Positions 24,354-32,673 of a stretch of DNA of 64,000 nt are shown one piece after another. The translations under genes were made by a program, and so were the position numbers. The number at the start of each line of letters is the position of its first letter. Position 1 is the stretch's first letter. This DNA is from Sphaerisporangium cinnabarinum. Its GTDB lineage: Bacteria; Actinomycetota; Actinomycetes; Actinomycetales; Cellulomonadaceae. The notes under the pieces were generated by a model. The model was not told the DNA's origin. It did no database searches and saw only the letters and a program-made list of their open reading frames with translations. Location: the NCBI GenBank assembly GCA_003052455.1, contig QAPD01000004.1:62001-126000 (forward strand), read 5' to 3'.

Positions 24354-25043
24354 TCAGTCGTCCGCCGCGGCGCGGCGCTCCTCCTCGTCGACGGACTCAC
24401 CCGTCGGGTCCTCCGCGACGAGGTCGTCGAGGAACGCGCCGCCCAGCGGCCCGTCGCTCACCCCGACGAACCGCCAGCCCGACGCCGGGTCCCCCTCGAC
24501 CTCGACGAGCCCGGTGTTCGCGAGCGGGGTCCACGCGAGCCGGTCGACGTCGACGCCCGCGGCGCGTGCGCACGCCCACGCGCGGATCGCCGCACCGTGC
24601 GACACGACGACGGCGGTCTCCCACCCGGTCCGCGCGACGGCCGCGAGGGCGTCGTCGTACCGGTCGAGGAACTCGGTGCCGTCCGGGCCGCCGGGAACCC
24701 GGCGGGCGGGCTCGCCGCGCCCCCACGCGAAGACCGTCTCGAGGTAGAGGGCGTGGTCGTCGTGGTCGGCCGACATCTCCAGGTCGCCCGCGTCGACCTC
24801 GCGCAGCCCGTCGAGCTCGAGCGGCTCCAGACCGTGGCGCTCGACGAGCGGCGCGGCCGTGAGGTGCGTGCGCACGAGCGTGGACACCGCGACGCCGTCG
24901 ACCACCCGGCCCGAGAGCGCGTCCGGGACCGCCGCCGCCTGGCGCGCCCCGAGGGCGGTGAGGCCCGGGCCGGGCAGGGCGGTGTCGAGCAGGCCGGCGA
25001 CGTTGGACGGGGTCTGTCCGTGACGGACGAGGAGCAGGCGCAT
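24354..25043 (-). CDS. Histidine phosphatase family protein
   Basis: A 229-residue member of the phosphoglycerate mutase-like (histidine phosphatase) superfamily. The catalytic LVRHGQT is at residues 5-11, with the phosphorylated histidine at 8; the second catalytic histidine is in [13 protein letters not shown] conserved glutamate is present in [10 protein letters not shown]. Such proteins dephosphorylate sugar phosphates, nucleotides or lipids; no substrate can be assigned. The C-terminus is acidic. It precedes the kynurenine operon in the same direction but is separated by 103 bases that contain two palindromes, so it is probably transcribed separately. Confidence 0.88.
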   Translation of the reverse strand: MRLLLVRHGQTPSNVAGLLDTALPGPGLTALGARQAAAVPDALSGRVVDGVAVSTLVRTHLTAAPLVERHGLEPLELDGLREVDAGDLEMSADHDDHALYLETVFAWGRGEPARRVPGGPDGTEFLDRYDDALAAVARTGWETAVVVSHGAAIRAWACARAAGVDVDRLAWTPLANTGLVEVEGDPASGWRFVGVSDGPLGGAFLDDLVAEDPTGESVDEEERRAAADD

Positions 25044-25121
25044 GGTTCTCCGGTTCTCGGGTGGGGGGTCTCCTGCCACCCTACGAGCCCGGGCGCGGGC
25101 GCGGCGTGGCACGCTGGGCGC

Positions 25122-26063
25122 ATGTCCCGCCGCGAGCTCGTCGTCCTGGGGACGGCCAGCATGGTCCCGACCCGCACGCGCAACCACAACGGGTACGTGC
25201 TGCTCTGGGACGACGAGGCGATCCTCTTCGACCCCGGCGAGGGCACCCAGCGGCAGATGACGTTCGCCGGGGTGTCGGCGACCGACCTCACGCGCATCGC
25301 GATCACCCACCTGCACGGCGACCACAGCCTCGGGCTCGCGGGCGTCTCCCAGCGCATCAGCGGCGACGGGGTGCGGCACCCGATCGGGGTGACCTACCCG
25401 GCGTCGGGCCAGCGGTGGGTGAACCACCTGCTCGACGCGAGCGCCCACTACCGCCGCGGGCACCTGGAGCTCCAGCCGCTCACGACGGACGGCGTGGTCC
25501 CGCCCGTCCCCGGCCGCCCCGAGCCGGGCTTCACGCTCCGCGCCGAGCGCCTCGACCACACGATCGAGGCCGTGGGCTACCGCCTCGACGAGCCCGACGG
25601 CCGGTCGCTCGACCCCGCGCTCCTCGCCCGCCACGGGCTCGCGGGGCCGGTCGTGGGCGAGCTGCAGCGCGCGGGCCGCGTCACGACGCCCGACGGCCGG
25701 ACCGTCACCCTCGACGACGTGAGCGGCCCCCGGCCCGGCCAGTCGTTCGCGTTCGTCATGGACACGCGCCTGTGCGACGCCGTGCACCGGCTCGCGGACG
25801 GCGTCGACCTGCTCGTCATCGAGTCGACCTTCCTCGACCGCGACCGCGAGCAGGCGGAGCGCTGGGGCCACCTCACGGCCCGGCAGGCGGCGACGGTCGC
25901 GGCCGAGGCGGGCGTCCGCTCGCTCGTCCTCACGCACTTCTCCCAGCGCTACCCGGACCCGACGGAGTTCTGGCGCGAGGCCCGCGAGGTGTTCGACGGC
26001 GAGCTCACCGTCGCGCAGGACCTCGACCGCGTGCGGGTCCCCCACCGCCGTCGGCCCGCCTGA
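25122..26063 (+). CDS. rnz: Ribonuclease Z (tRNase Z-type metallo-beta-lactamase fold)
   Basis: A 313-residue metallo-beta-lactamase-fold enzyme of the RNase Z type, which cuts the 3' trailer of tRNA precursors. The zinc motif [11 protein letters not shown] (HxHxDH) lies near residue 63, [11 protein letters not shown] precedes it as in RNase [10 protein letters not shown] carries the metal-bridging aspartate, and the final [11 protein letters not shown] holds the last histidine together with the family-specific SxRY. The ATG at 25122 gives [19 protein letters not shown] at the expected place. It is divergent from the phosphatase gene with 78 bases between starts. Confidence 0.9.
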   Translation: MSRRELVVLGTASMVPTRTRNHNGYVLLWDDEAILFDPGEGTQRQMTFAGVSATDLTRIAITHLHGDHSLGLAGVSQRISGDGVRHPIGVTYPASGQRWVNHLLDASAHYRRGHLELQPLTTDGVVPPVPGRPEPGFTLRAERLDHTIEAVGYRLDEPDGRSLDPALLARHGLAGPVVGELQRAGRVTTPDGRTVTLDDVSGPRPGQSFAFVMDTRLCDAVHRLADGVDLLVIESTFLDRDREQAERWGHLTARQAATVAAEAGVRSLVLTHFSQRYPDPTEFWREAREVFDGELTVAQDLDRVRVPHRRRPA

Positions 26064-26085
26064 CCCTGACGCGCCGACGCCCGGG

Positions 26086-26110
26086 GACCACGGCTCTACC
26101 TCGCGTGGTC
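26086..26110. repeat. Hairpin carrying a dispersed 16-mer
   Basis: GACCACG and CGTGGTC form a 7-base stem around an 11-base loop between the convergent RNase Z and ChaB genes. Positions 26092-26107 (GGCTCTACCTCGCGTG) are identical to 3357-3372 in the hairpin after the acyl-CoA ligase gene. It may act as a terminator here. Confidence 0.5.
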
Positions 26111-26122
26111 GCGGGGTGGGGG

Positions 26123-26548
26123 TCAGTCGCCGCGGGCGCGGCGGGTCTCGCGGTCGTTGGCGCGCTGGATCGCCTCGACGAGCTCGTCCTTGGTCATGGT
26201 CGAGCGCCCGTCGACGTCGAGCCGGCGCGCGACGTCGAGCAGGTGCTCCTTGGTCGCGTTCGCGTCGACGCCGCCCGCGGTCTCGGCGCTCGCGTCGAGC
26301 CCGCCCTCCGCGGCGCGGTCGTCGGACGGGCCGGGCTCGTCCTTCGGCTCCCAGTGGTCGCCGATCTTCTCGTGCGTGTGCTTGAGCGCGGCGAACGCTA
26401 CGCGCCGCGCGCGCTCCTCGGAGCCGTACTGCTCCATCGCGGCGTCGTAGGCCTTCGCGAACGTGCGCTGCGCCTTCTCGTCCGAGCGCTGCAGCGTGCT
26501 GGGGATCTCGGACTGCTTCGCGTCGCCGTCGCGCGTCGTCTTCGGCAC
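26123..26548 (-). CDS. ChaB-family protein with a Rho N-terminal-like domain
   Basis: A 141-residue cytoplasmic protein. Residues about 12-65 match the ChaB family (PSTLQRSDEKAQRTFAKAYD, ARRVAFAALKHTHEK), and the C-terminal 40 residues (TKEHLLDVARRLDVDGRSTM, TKDELVEAIQRAN) resemble a Rho N-terminal/SAP-like helix pair that often binds nucleic acid. ChaB was originally named as a regulator of the ChaA cation antiporter, but many actinobacterial relatives have this nucleic-acid-binding tail, so the role is uncertain. The GTG start has a strong AGGAGGTGA site. Confidence 0.88.
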   Translation of the reverse strand: MPKTTRDGDAKQSEIPSTLQRSDEKAQRTFAKAYDAAMEQYGSEERARRVAFAALKHTHEKIGDHWEPKDEPGPSDDRAAEGGLDASAETAGGVDANATKEHLLDVARRLDVDGRSTMTKDELVEAIQRANDRETRRARGD

Positions 26549-26663
26549 GGGTCACCTCCTGCTGCCCGACGGCGGTCGCCGCCTCCCTCGAGCGTCCCGC
26601 CCCGGGCGACGGCTCGCGCGCCGAACGGGGGCGTGCCCGCCGGGCGCGGCCTACGCTGCCGGG

Positions 26664-27332
26664 ATGTCGAGCGTCCTGCGGTTCCGCGGCCGCATCGCGG
26701 GCTGGGGCACGGCGTCCGGGACGCGGGTCGTCGTCGGGCGCTGGGACACGTCGCCGTTCGGCGCGTTCGCCGACGTCATGGTCGAGCGGCCCGACGGCGA
26801 GCGCATCCTCCTCGCGCCGTCGCGCCCGGTCGCAGAGCTCGTGGCGTCGACCTACCGCTTCGACCGGGTCGTCCTGGTGCCGGTCGCCGTCACGGACGAG
26901 CCGGCCCCCGCCGCGCCCGCTGCCGGCGGCGAGCACGTGGCGACAGCAGCGGGCAGCGGCCGCCCGCCGGGCTGGCACGTGGTGGCCGGCCCGCTCGAGG
27001 CGCGGCTCGCCGTCGGGCCGCGGACGTTCCTGGGGCACGTGCTGCGCGCGGTGCCCCGCCGCGTCGCGACGTCGCGGCACGCGACCGTGCTCACCGACCC
27101 CGTCGCGCGCGTGCTGCTGCGCGGCGTCCGGACGCGGGGCAGCGCCGGGCCGGGGCGCACCGAGCACTACGGCGCGACGGACGTCCACGCGCTCCTCGCC
27201 GCGCGGACGCGGTGGGACGGCGGCTCGCTCGGCGGCCTGCGCGACGTCGTCCCGCCGGTCCGGTTCGGCTTCGGGTCGACCCCGCCCCGGCCGAGCGTGA
27301 CCGACGTCGTCACGACGATCGTCGTGCGCTGA
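26664..27332 (+). CDS. Hypothetical protein
   Basis: A 222-residue protein not recognised. The N-terminal half is beta-rich (FRGRIAGWGTASGTRVVVGR, FGAFADVMVERPDGERILLA, VASTYRFDRVVLVPV) and looks like a small globular domain. A low-complexity Ala/Pro/Gly linker lies at about 85-105, followed by a second segment with WHVVAGPLEARLAVGPRTFLG and RHATVLTDPVARVLLRGVRTRG. No signal peptide or membrane helix. The first about 90 residues recall a class of small actinobacterial proteins of unknown role. The ATG at 26664 is the most likely start; the stop lies before a structured convergent intergenic stretch. Confidence 0.72.
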   Translation: MSSVLRFRGRIAGWGTASGTRVVVGRWDTSPFGAFADVMVERPDGERILLAPSRPVAELVASTYRFDRVVLVPVAVTDEPAPAAPAAGGEHVATAAGSGRPPGWHVVAGPLEARLAVGPRTFLGHVLRAVPRRVATSRHATVLTDPVARVLLRGVRTRGSAGPGRTEHYGATDVHALLAARTRWDGGSLGGLRDVVPPVRFGFGSTPPRPSVTDVVTTIVVR

Positions 27333-27353
27333 CCGCCCGGAGGTGGCCGGGCG

Positions 27354-27397
27354 CGAGACGCGAGACCGGGGCCGCGCGCCGGACGACGAGCGTCTCG
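27354..27397. terminator. Possible bidirectional terminator
   Basis: CGAGACGC (27354-27361) and GCGTCTCG (27390-27397) are complementary, and further GC-rich pairings such as ACCGGGG with CCCCGGT (up to 27412) compete with them. The position between two convergent genes supports a terminator role, but the loop is long. Confidence 0.35.
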
Positions 27398-27428
27398 GCA
27401 CACGACCCCGGTGCGACCGGACCGGTCC

Positions 27429-28214
27429 TCAGACCCCGCGGGCCGCGAGCCAGCCCGCGAGCCGGTCGGGACGGTCGGTGATGATCGCGTCCACCTCGAG
27501 GTCGACCGCGGCGGCCCAGTGCGCGGGCTCGTCGAGCGTCCAGACCGCGACCTCCAGACCGGCGTCGTGCAGGCGCTGCACGAGCCCCGGGTTCTCCAGG
27601 AGGAGCGCGCCCATCGGGTTGCACGTCACGACGTCGAGCTCGGCGCACCGCGCGAGCACGTCGTCGTCGAGCGCCACGACGAGCAGCCCACGGCGCAGGC
27701 CCGGGTCGGCCTCGCGCAGCGCCGCGACCGTCTCGGGCCAGAAGCTCTGCGCCACGACCCGGTCGGCGATGCCCGCGAAGCGGATCGGCCCCGTGACGCG
27801 CCGCACCTGCTCGACGGTCCACGACCCCTTGAGCTCGAGCAGCAGGTCCATCCCCGGTCGCCGCACGAGGAGGTCGACGACCTCGGCGAACGTCGGCACG
27901 CGCTGGCCGCCGAACGCCGGGGAGAACCACGACCCGGCGTCGAGCGCCCGGATCGCGGCGCGGTCGAGCCGTGCGACCGTCCCGCTGCCCGACGTCGTCG
28001 CGTCCACGGTGTCGTCGTGGATGACGACGGGCTCGCCGTCGGCCGTGAGCTGCACGTCGATCTCGATGCTGTGCGCCCCGGCCCGCCACGCCGCCTCGAA
28101 CGCGGCGAGCGTGTTCTGCGGGGCGACCGAGCTGTTGCCGCGGTGGGCGATGACGCGCGGGCGCGCGGCCCGCTCCGGCGCGGAGCCCGTGGGCGCGAGC
28201 GCGGTCGCCGTCAC
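27429..28214 (-). CDS. Glycerophosphodiester phosphodiesterase
   Basis: A 261-residue cytoplasmic GDPD-family enzyme that hydrolyses glycerophosphodiesters to glycerol-3-phosphate and an alcohol. Catalytic elements visible are VIAHRGNSSVAPQNTLAAF with the first histidine, HSIEIDVQLTADGEPVVIHDD with the E-x-D metal ligands and second histidine, and LLLELKG with another glutamate. There is no signal peptide, so the substrate must be imported. The gene overlaps the end of the ABC transporter binding protein gene by a GTGA, which matches the Ugp operon layout in which UgpQ acts on diesters brought in by UgpBAE. Confidence 0.92.
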   Translation of the reverse strand: MTATALAPTGSAPERAARPRVIAHRGNSSVAPQNTLAAFEAAWRAGAHSIEIDVQLTADGEPVVIHDDTVDATTSGSGTVARLDRAAIRALDAGSWFSPAFGGQRVPTFAEVVDLLVRRPGMDLLLELKGSWTVEQVRRVTGPIRFAGIADRVVAQSFWPETVAALREADPGLRRGLLVVALDDDVLARCAELDVVTCNPMGALLLENPGLVQRLHDAGLEVAVWTLDEPAHWAAAVDLEVDAIITDRPDRLAGWLAARGV

Positions 28215-29593
28215 AGGTACGGCTCCACGTTCTCGGTGTACGCGGTCTCGATGCGCGGCGCGACGGACTCGAACGCGGTCGCCGGGTCGGCACCCTCGAT
28301 GACGATCTGCTCGATCGCCTCGTTGAGCAGCGCGTCGGCGCCCGGGATGAAGACGCGCGCGTCGTCCTGCGGGCGCGCCTTGTCGGCGAGCTGGTCGACG
28401 GCCGTGCGGAACTGCGGCGTCGCCTCGTAGATGGCCTTCATGGTGTCGGACTCGACGGCCGACGTGCGCACCGGCATGTAGCCCGTGTTCTGCGAGAAGT
28501 ACGCGGTGTTCTCGGTGTTCGTGAGGAACGCGAGGAACATCGCCGCGGCGAGCTGCTGCTCGGGCGACTTCGACGCCGGGATGGCGAGACCGGTCCCGCC
28601 GGTCGGGGTGCCGCCGCCGTCGGGGCCGTCGGGCAGGTAGGCCGTGCCGACCTCGAACGACGCCGCGTCGAGCGCGCCCTTGAGCGAGCCCGTCGAGCCG
28701 ATGGTCGAGGCGATGAGACCCGACGAGAAGTCGACCATCGCGTCGTCCGCGGAGAGCGTCGCGACGCCCTTCTCGTGGAAGAGGTCGTGCAGGAACTGGC
28801 CGCCCGCGACCGACTCCTCCGAGTCGAGCGTGAGGTCGAACCCGTCGGAGTACGCGCCGCCCTGGCCCCAGATCATGTTCTCGAACCACCACGCGCCCCA
28901 CGACGGCCCGGTGGACAGGCCGAGCGTCGATCCGCCGGACGGCACGAGCGGCTTGAGGGACGCGTCCCACTGCTCGAGCTCCTCCCACGTCTCGGGGCCG
29001 CGGTCGGGCAGGCCGGCCGCCGTCCACAGGTCCTTGTTGTAGTAGAAGAGCGGCGTCGAGCGCGCGTAGGGCACGGCCCAGTGCTGGTCGTCGTACTCGT
29101 AGTCCGCGTAGAGCGCGGGCTGGAAGTCGTCCGCGTCGGCGTCGACGAACTCGAGCACGTCGTCGAGCGGCAGGATCTGGTCGTTGAGGTGGTAGCGGAA
29201 CCACCAGACGTCGGACGCGATGACGACGTCCGGCAGCTCGTCGGTCTGCGACGCGGCCTGGAAGCGCTGCGCGACCTCGTCGTAGTTGGCGCCGGCGGTC
29301 ACGAGGTTGACCGTGATGCCGGACTCCTCCTCGAACCGGTCGATGAGCTCCTGCTCGATCTCCTGCGACGTGCCGGGGTGGTTGCTCCACCAGGTGATCT
29401 CGGACGCGGGCTCGACGGCCGACCAGTCGACGGCCTCGGCCGTCGCGTCGTCGCCCGCGGTGCCGGCGCCGTCGGCCCCGGCGACGCTCGGGCCGGCGCA
29501 CGCGGTGAGCGCGAGGGCGGTGACCGCCGTGAGGGCGGTGGCGGCGGCGCGGGCCCGACGGCGGCGCGCGCCGGGTGCGGTGCGGTGGGACAC
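28211..29593 (-). CDS. ABC transporter sugar/glycerophosphodiester-binding lipoprotein
   Basis: A 460-residue extracellular binding protein of the family 1 (UgpB/MalE-like) group. A basic N-terminus and hydrophobic stretch end in a lipobox LTACAG, so it is a lipoprotein. The mature domain starts with ITWWSNHPGTSQEIEQELI and contains PYARSTPLFYYNKDLWTAAGL, a hallmark of these proteins. The GDPD gene downstream and the two permease genes upstream suggest a UgpB-type substrate (glycerol-3-phosphate or its diesters), but sugar substrates cannot be excluded. The GTG start follows AAGGAG. It is separated from the permease by 102 bases. Confidence 0.9.
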   Translation of the reverse strand: MSHRTAPGARRRRARAAATALTAVTALALTACAGPSVAGADGAGTAGDDATAEAVDWSAVEPASEITWWSNHPGTSQEIEQELIDRFEEESGITVNLVTAGANYDEVAQRFQAASQTDELPDVVIASDVWWFRYHLNDQILPLDDVLEFVDADADDFQPALYADYEYDDQHWAVPYARSTPLFYYNKDLWTAAGLPDRGPETWEELEQWDASLKPLVPSGGSTLGLSTGPSWGAWWFENMIWGQGGAYSDGFDLTLDSEESVAGGQFLHDLFHEKGVATLSADDAMVDFSSGLIASTIGSTGSLKGALDAASFEVGTAYLPDGPDGGGTPTGGTGLAIPASKSPEQQLAAAMFLAFLTNTENTAYFSQNTGYMPVRTSAVESDTMKAIYEATPQFRTAVDQLADKARPQDDARVFIPGADALLNEAIEQIVIEGADPATAFESVAPRIETAYTENVEPYL

Positions 29594-29695
29594 AGGTGCT
29601 CCTTCAGGTCGTGCACCGGGTCTCGGTGCGCTTCGGGGAACCCGGACCGCTGCGGGCGGGCCGGGGAGTCTGGTGGCCGGGCGGGCGCGCGCGGG

Positions 29696-30604
29696 TCAGC
29701 CGGTGACGGCGCCCGCGGTGAGGCCCGCGACGAGGCGGCGCTGCAGGACGAGGAAGACGACGAGGATCGGCAGCGTCACGACCACGGTCGCGGCGAGCAG
29801 GACGCCCCAGTTCGTCATGCCGTCGGTGTTCTGCAGCAGCGTGAGGCCGACGGGGAGGGTCATCTTGTCGGGCCGGTCGATGACGAGGAACGGCCACAGG
29901 TAGTCGTTCCACTCCGTCACGACGGACACGAGCGCGACGGCCGCGAGCGTCGGCGTGCTCATCGGCACGACGAACCGCCACAGCTTGCGCCAGTGCCCCG
30001 CGCCGTCGAGCTCGGCGGCCTCGAGGATCGAGCGCGGCAGCGTGAGGAAGTGCTGGCGGAACAGGAACGTCCCGAACGCGCTCGCCAGGCCCGGCACGAG
30101 GATGCCCTGGTAGGTGTTGAGCCACCCGAGGCTCGCGACGAGCGTGTAGTTGGGGATGATCGTGATCTGCGGCGGGATCATGAGCGTCGCGATGACGAGC
30201 CCGAACACGACCTTCTTGAACGGGAAGTCGAGGAAGACCAGCGCGTACGCGCACGTGAGGCCCAGCGCGACCTTGAGGCCCGCGCCCACGACCGTGATCC
30301 CGACGCTGTTGAGCAGCAGGCGCCCGAGCGGGATCGAGTCCGCGGCCTGCGCGTAGTTGTCGAGGTCCACGCTGCCCGGGAGCCACTGCAGCGGGACGGT
30401 GTACAGCTCGGCGGGCGTCTTCATGCTCGCGAGCACCATCCACACCAGGGGCGCACCGAGCACGACGGTCGCGAGCACCAGGGCGAGGTACCCGCCCGGC
30501 TGGAGGGCCCGGCGTCGGGCACGGGGAGCGCCCGGCGGGCGGGACGCGAGGGCGGCCGGCGTGGCGGGCGCCGTATCGGGACGGGCGGGCGCGACGGCGC
30601 TCAT
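29696..30604 (-). CDS. ABC transporter permease (UgpE/MalG type)
   Basis: A 302-residue membrane protein with about six helices after an about 35-residue Pro/Ala-rich cytoplasmic N-terminus. The motif EAAELDGAGHWRKLWRFVVP, the EAA loop that contacts the ATPase, is present near residue 195. IPPQITIIPNYTLVASLGWLN and NDYLWPFLVI are typical of the MalG/UgpE class. The ATG overlaps the stop of the other permease gene (ATGA), so the two are made together as the heterodimeric channel. No ATPase gene lies in the cluster. Confidence 0.92.
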   Translation of the reverse strand: MSAVAPARPDTAPATPAALASRPPGAPRARRRALQPGGYLALVLATVVLGAPLVWMVLASMKTPAELYTVPLQWLPGSVDLDNYAQAADSIPLGRLLLNSVGITVVGAGLKVALGLTCAYALVFLDFPFKKVVFGLVIATLMIPPQITIIPNYTLVASLGWLNTYQGILVPGLASAFGTFLFRQHFLTLPRSILEAAELDGAGHWRKLWRFVVPMSTPTLAAVALVSVVTEWNDYLWPFLVIDRPDKMTLPVGLTLLQNTDGMTNWGVLLAATVVVTLPILVVFLVLQRRLVAGLTAGAVTG

Positions 30605-31665
30605 GCGTAGTGGACCTTCCGCTGGACGAACCGCATCTGCACCGCGGTCACCGCGAGCAGCACGAGGAACAGGACCGTGGCGACCGCCGACGCGTACCCG
30701 GCGCGCCCGTTGACGAAGCTCTCCTCGTAGATCGAGTACATGAGCGTCGTCGTCGAGCCGAGCGGGCCGCCCTGCGTCATCGCCTTGATGATGTCGAAGG
30801 ACTGGAGCGACGCGAGGAGCATCGTCACGACGAGGAAGAACGTCGTCGGGGTGAGGAGCGGCAGGATGATCGAGCGCAGCGTCCGCGCCGACGACGCGCC
30901 GTCGAGCGCGGCGGCGTCCTTGAGGTCCTGCGGCACCGACTGGAGTCCCGCCAGGTAGATGAGGGCGACGTACCCGAGGTTCTTCCACAGGTAGACGACG
31001 ACGATCATCACGAGCGGCCACGGGCGCTGCGTGTACCACTGCGGCGACGCGACGCCGACCCAGCCGAGCAGCTCCTGGACCAGCCCGTAGCGCGGGTCGA
31101 ACATGAACAGCCACAGGATCCCGACCGCGAAGCCCGACAGCACGTACGGCGCGAACGCGACGGTCCGGGCGACGCCGCGGCCGCGCAGCCTGCGGTTGAG
31201 CAGCAGCGCCAGCCCCAGGCCGAGGACCATCGCGCCGCCGACCGTGGCGAGCGTGAACGCGAGCGTCGTCGTGACGATGCGGCCCGTCGTCGGGGCGGTG
31301 AACCACTCGACGTAGTTGCCCAGCCCGACCGGCCGCGCGACCGGCGACCCGAGGTTCCACTGGAGCGTCGAGAGGTAGAAGCTCTGCAGCAGCGGTCGGT
31401 AGACGAACACCAGCAGCAGCAGGACGTTCGGGCCCGCGAGCAGGAGCGCCCACAGCAGGTTCCGCCGACGGCGGCGCGCACCCAGGCGGCTGCGGTGCAG
31501 CGTCTGGGCCTCGCGGTCGGTGCCCGACGACGTCGGGCCGGCAGGCGGTCCCGCCACGCCGGGGCGGGTGGTGCCCGGGCCGGCGGCCGGGGAGGTCGCG
31601 CCCGGGGTCGCGCCTCCCGGCGCGCCCGAGGAGCCCGGAGACTCCGGGGTGAGAACGGTGGTCAC
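30601..31665 (-). CDS. ABC transporter permease (UgpA/MalF type)
   Basis: A 354-residue membrane protein with an about 65-residue Gly/Pro/Thr-rich N-terminal cytoplasmic extension followed by six helices. The EAA-like loop is DLKDAAALDGASSARTLRSI. Segments FAPYVLSGFAVGILWLFMF and YLWKNLGYVALIYLAGLQS are typical of the MalF/UgpA class. It is the first gene of the operon permease A, permease E, binding protein, GDPD. The ATPase subunit is missing, which is common in actinobacteria, where a shared ATPase (MsiK type) serves several importers. GTG start. Confidence 0.92.
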   Translation of the reverse strand: MTTVLTPESPGSSGAPGGATPGATSPAAGPGTTRPGVAGPPAGPTSSGTDREAQTLHRSRLGARRRRRNLLWALLLAGPNVLLLLVFVYRPLLQSFYLSTLQWNLGSPVARPVGLGNYVEWFTAPTTGRIVTTTLAFTLATVGGAMVLGLGLALLLNRRLRGRGVARTVAFAPYVLSGFAVGILWLFMFDPRYGLVQELLGWVGVASPQWYTQRPWPLVMIVVVYLWKNLGYVALIYLAGLQSVPQDLKDAAALDGASSARTLRSIILPLLTPTTFFLVVTMLLASLQSFDIIKAMTQGGPLGSTTTLMYSIYEESFVNGRAGYASAVATVLFLVLLAVTAVQMRFVQRKVHYA

Positions 31666-32043
31666 AGCACAGGTCCGCTCGTCCGAGGGTGCAGGTCACG
31701 GCCGGCGCGGCACCCGTCCTGCGGGTGGGCGGCCACTCGGAGCATAGGAAGCGGCGGCGCCGGTTTTGTCCGTGAATGTGCGGGTGCGGGGACGCCCGTC
31801 GGGCAACGTTCACCGAGCCGTGCCCGCCGCGCCACCCGCACCTGTGGAGCGGTCACGCGGTGGACACCTCGTGAAGCGTCGTCCACAGGGCGGGACGGAC
31901 GGTTCCGCGTCGCGCGGCGTTTCGCTAGGTTCGTGGCGTTCGCGCGGTGCCGCCCGGTCCGGGCCGCGCCGCCCGGTTCGCGGGCAGGGGGTCTGGTGAG
32001 TCGTACGCGTCATGCGCCGGTCGAGGAACGACCGGCAGGAACG
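31666..32043. promoter_or_regulatory. Divergent intergenic region before the ABC importer operon
   Basis: A 378-base stretch without a gene between the importer operon (minus) and a lipoprotein gene (plus). It holds an inverted repeat of CCTGTGGA (31841-31848) with TCCACAGG (31882-31889), a nested GTGGAC/GTCCAC pair (31860-31865 and 31881-31886), and a single GTTCACC (31808-31814) like a half PHO box. On the minus strand TATGCT (31741-31746) resembles a -10 element. None is strong enough to assign a regulator. Starts in the right-hand part at 31996 belong to a possible longer form of the lipoprotein. Confidence 0.4.
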
Positions 32044-32673
32044 GTGAGCGCCCGAGCGCTCCGGTCGAGGAGCAGTGCCCGACGGCGAGCGCTCGCCCTG
32101 GGCGTCGTCGTGACGGCCGGGTGCCTGGTTGCCGGGTGCACCGGCGGGGGTGATCCCGCGCCGTCACCGCCGGTCGAGACGTCGACCGAGCCGTCCGTCA
32201 CGGAGCCGCCCGAGCCCGAGCCGACCACGACCGGGCCTCCGAAGCCCGAACGGCCCGCGGCCATGGAGCGCGACGACGCCGAGGGTGCTGCTGCGGCGGC
32301 GGAGTACTTTCTTGAGCTCTACCCGTACGTCATGGCGACGGGTGACACCGCCGAATGGGAAGCGATGTCGCATTCGCAATGCGACACCTGCTCAGATTTC
32401 CTCGAGCAAGCTCGCACGATCTCCTTGCGTGACGACCTATTCAGCGGGGGCAGAGTAGTGGCAACAGTTGACGAACCTGGACGCTACGTGCGAGACGAGG
32501 CAACCGGGCTCCAACCACTTGACCTCACGTTCGAGCAAGAACCGATATCGATCCTAGATAAGGACGGCACGGAGGTCTTCTCAACGTCTATTGAGTCGGA
32601 CACCAGACGTGTCGAGATGGGGACGCTTGACGGCGAGTGGGTCGTCGTCACGATCGGAGAGATGCCGTCATGA
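32044..32673 (+). CDS. DUF6318-like lipoprotein
   Basis: A 209-residue lipoprotein. An arginine-rich N-terminus and hydrophobic stretch end in the lipobox LVAGCTGG. A Pro/Glu/Thr linker (about residues 35-70) leads to a domain with AAAAAEYFLELYPYVMATGDTA, EWEAMSHSQCDTCSDFLEQA and a C-terminal GEWVVVTIGEMPS. The pattern, including the C-x-x-C pair, matches lipoproteins annotated as DUF6318 in actinobacteria. Function unknown. From about 32300 the base composition becomes clearly less GC-rich than in the neighbours. The GTG at 32044 is chosen because it gives a regular signal peptide; GTG 31996 is possible. The next gene overlaps by ATGA. Confidence 0.75.
   Translation: MSARALRSRSSARRRALALGVVVTAGCLVAGCTGGGDPAPSPPVETSTEPSVTEPPEPEPTTTGPPKPERPAAMERDDAEGAAAAAEYFLELYPYVMATGDTAEWEAMSHSQCDTCSDFLEQARTISLRDDLFSGGRVVATVDEPGRYVRDEATGLQPLDLTFEQEPISILDKDGTEVFSTSIESDTRRVEMGTLDGEWVVVTIGEMPS

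Noticed and set aside
31808-31814. PHO box for the importer operon
   Set aside because: Only one GTTCACC unit is present; a functional site needs at least two units at 11-base spacing.
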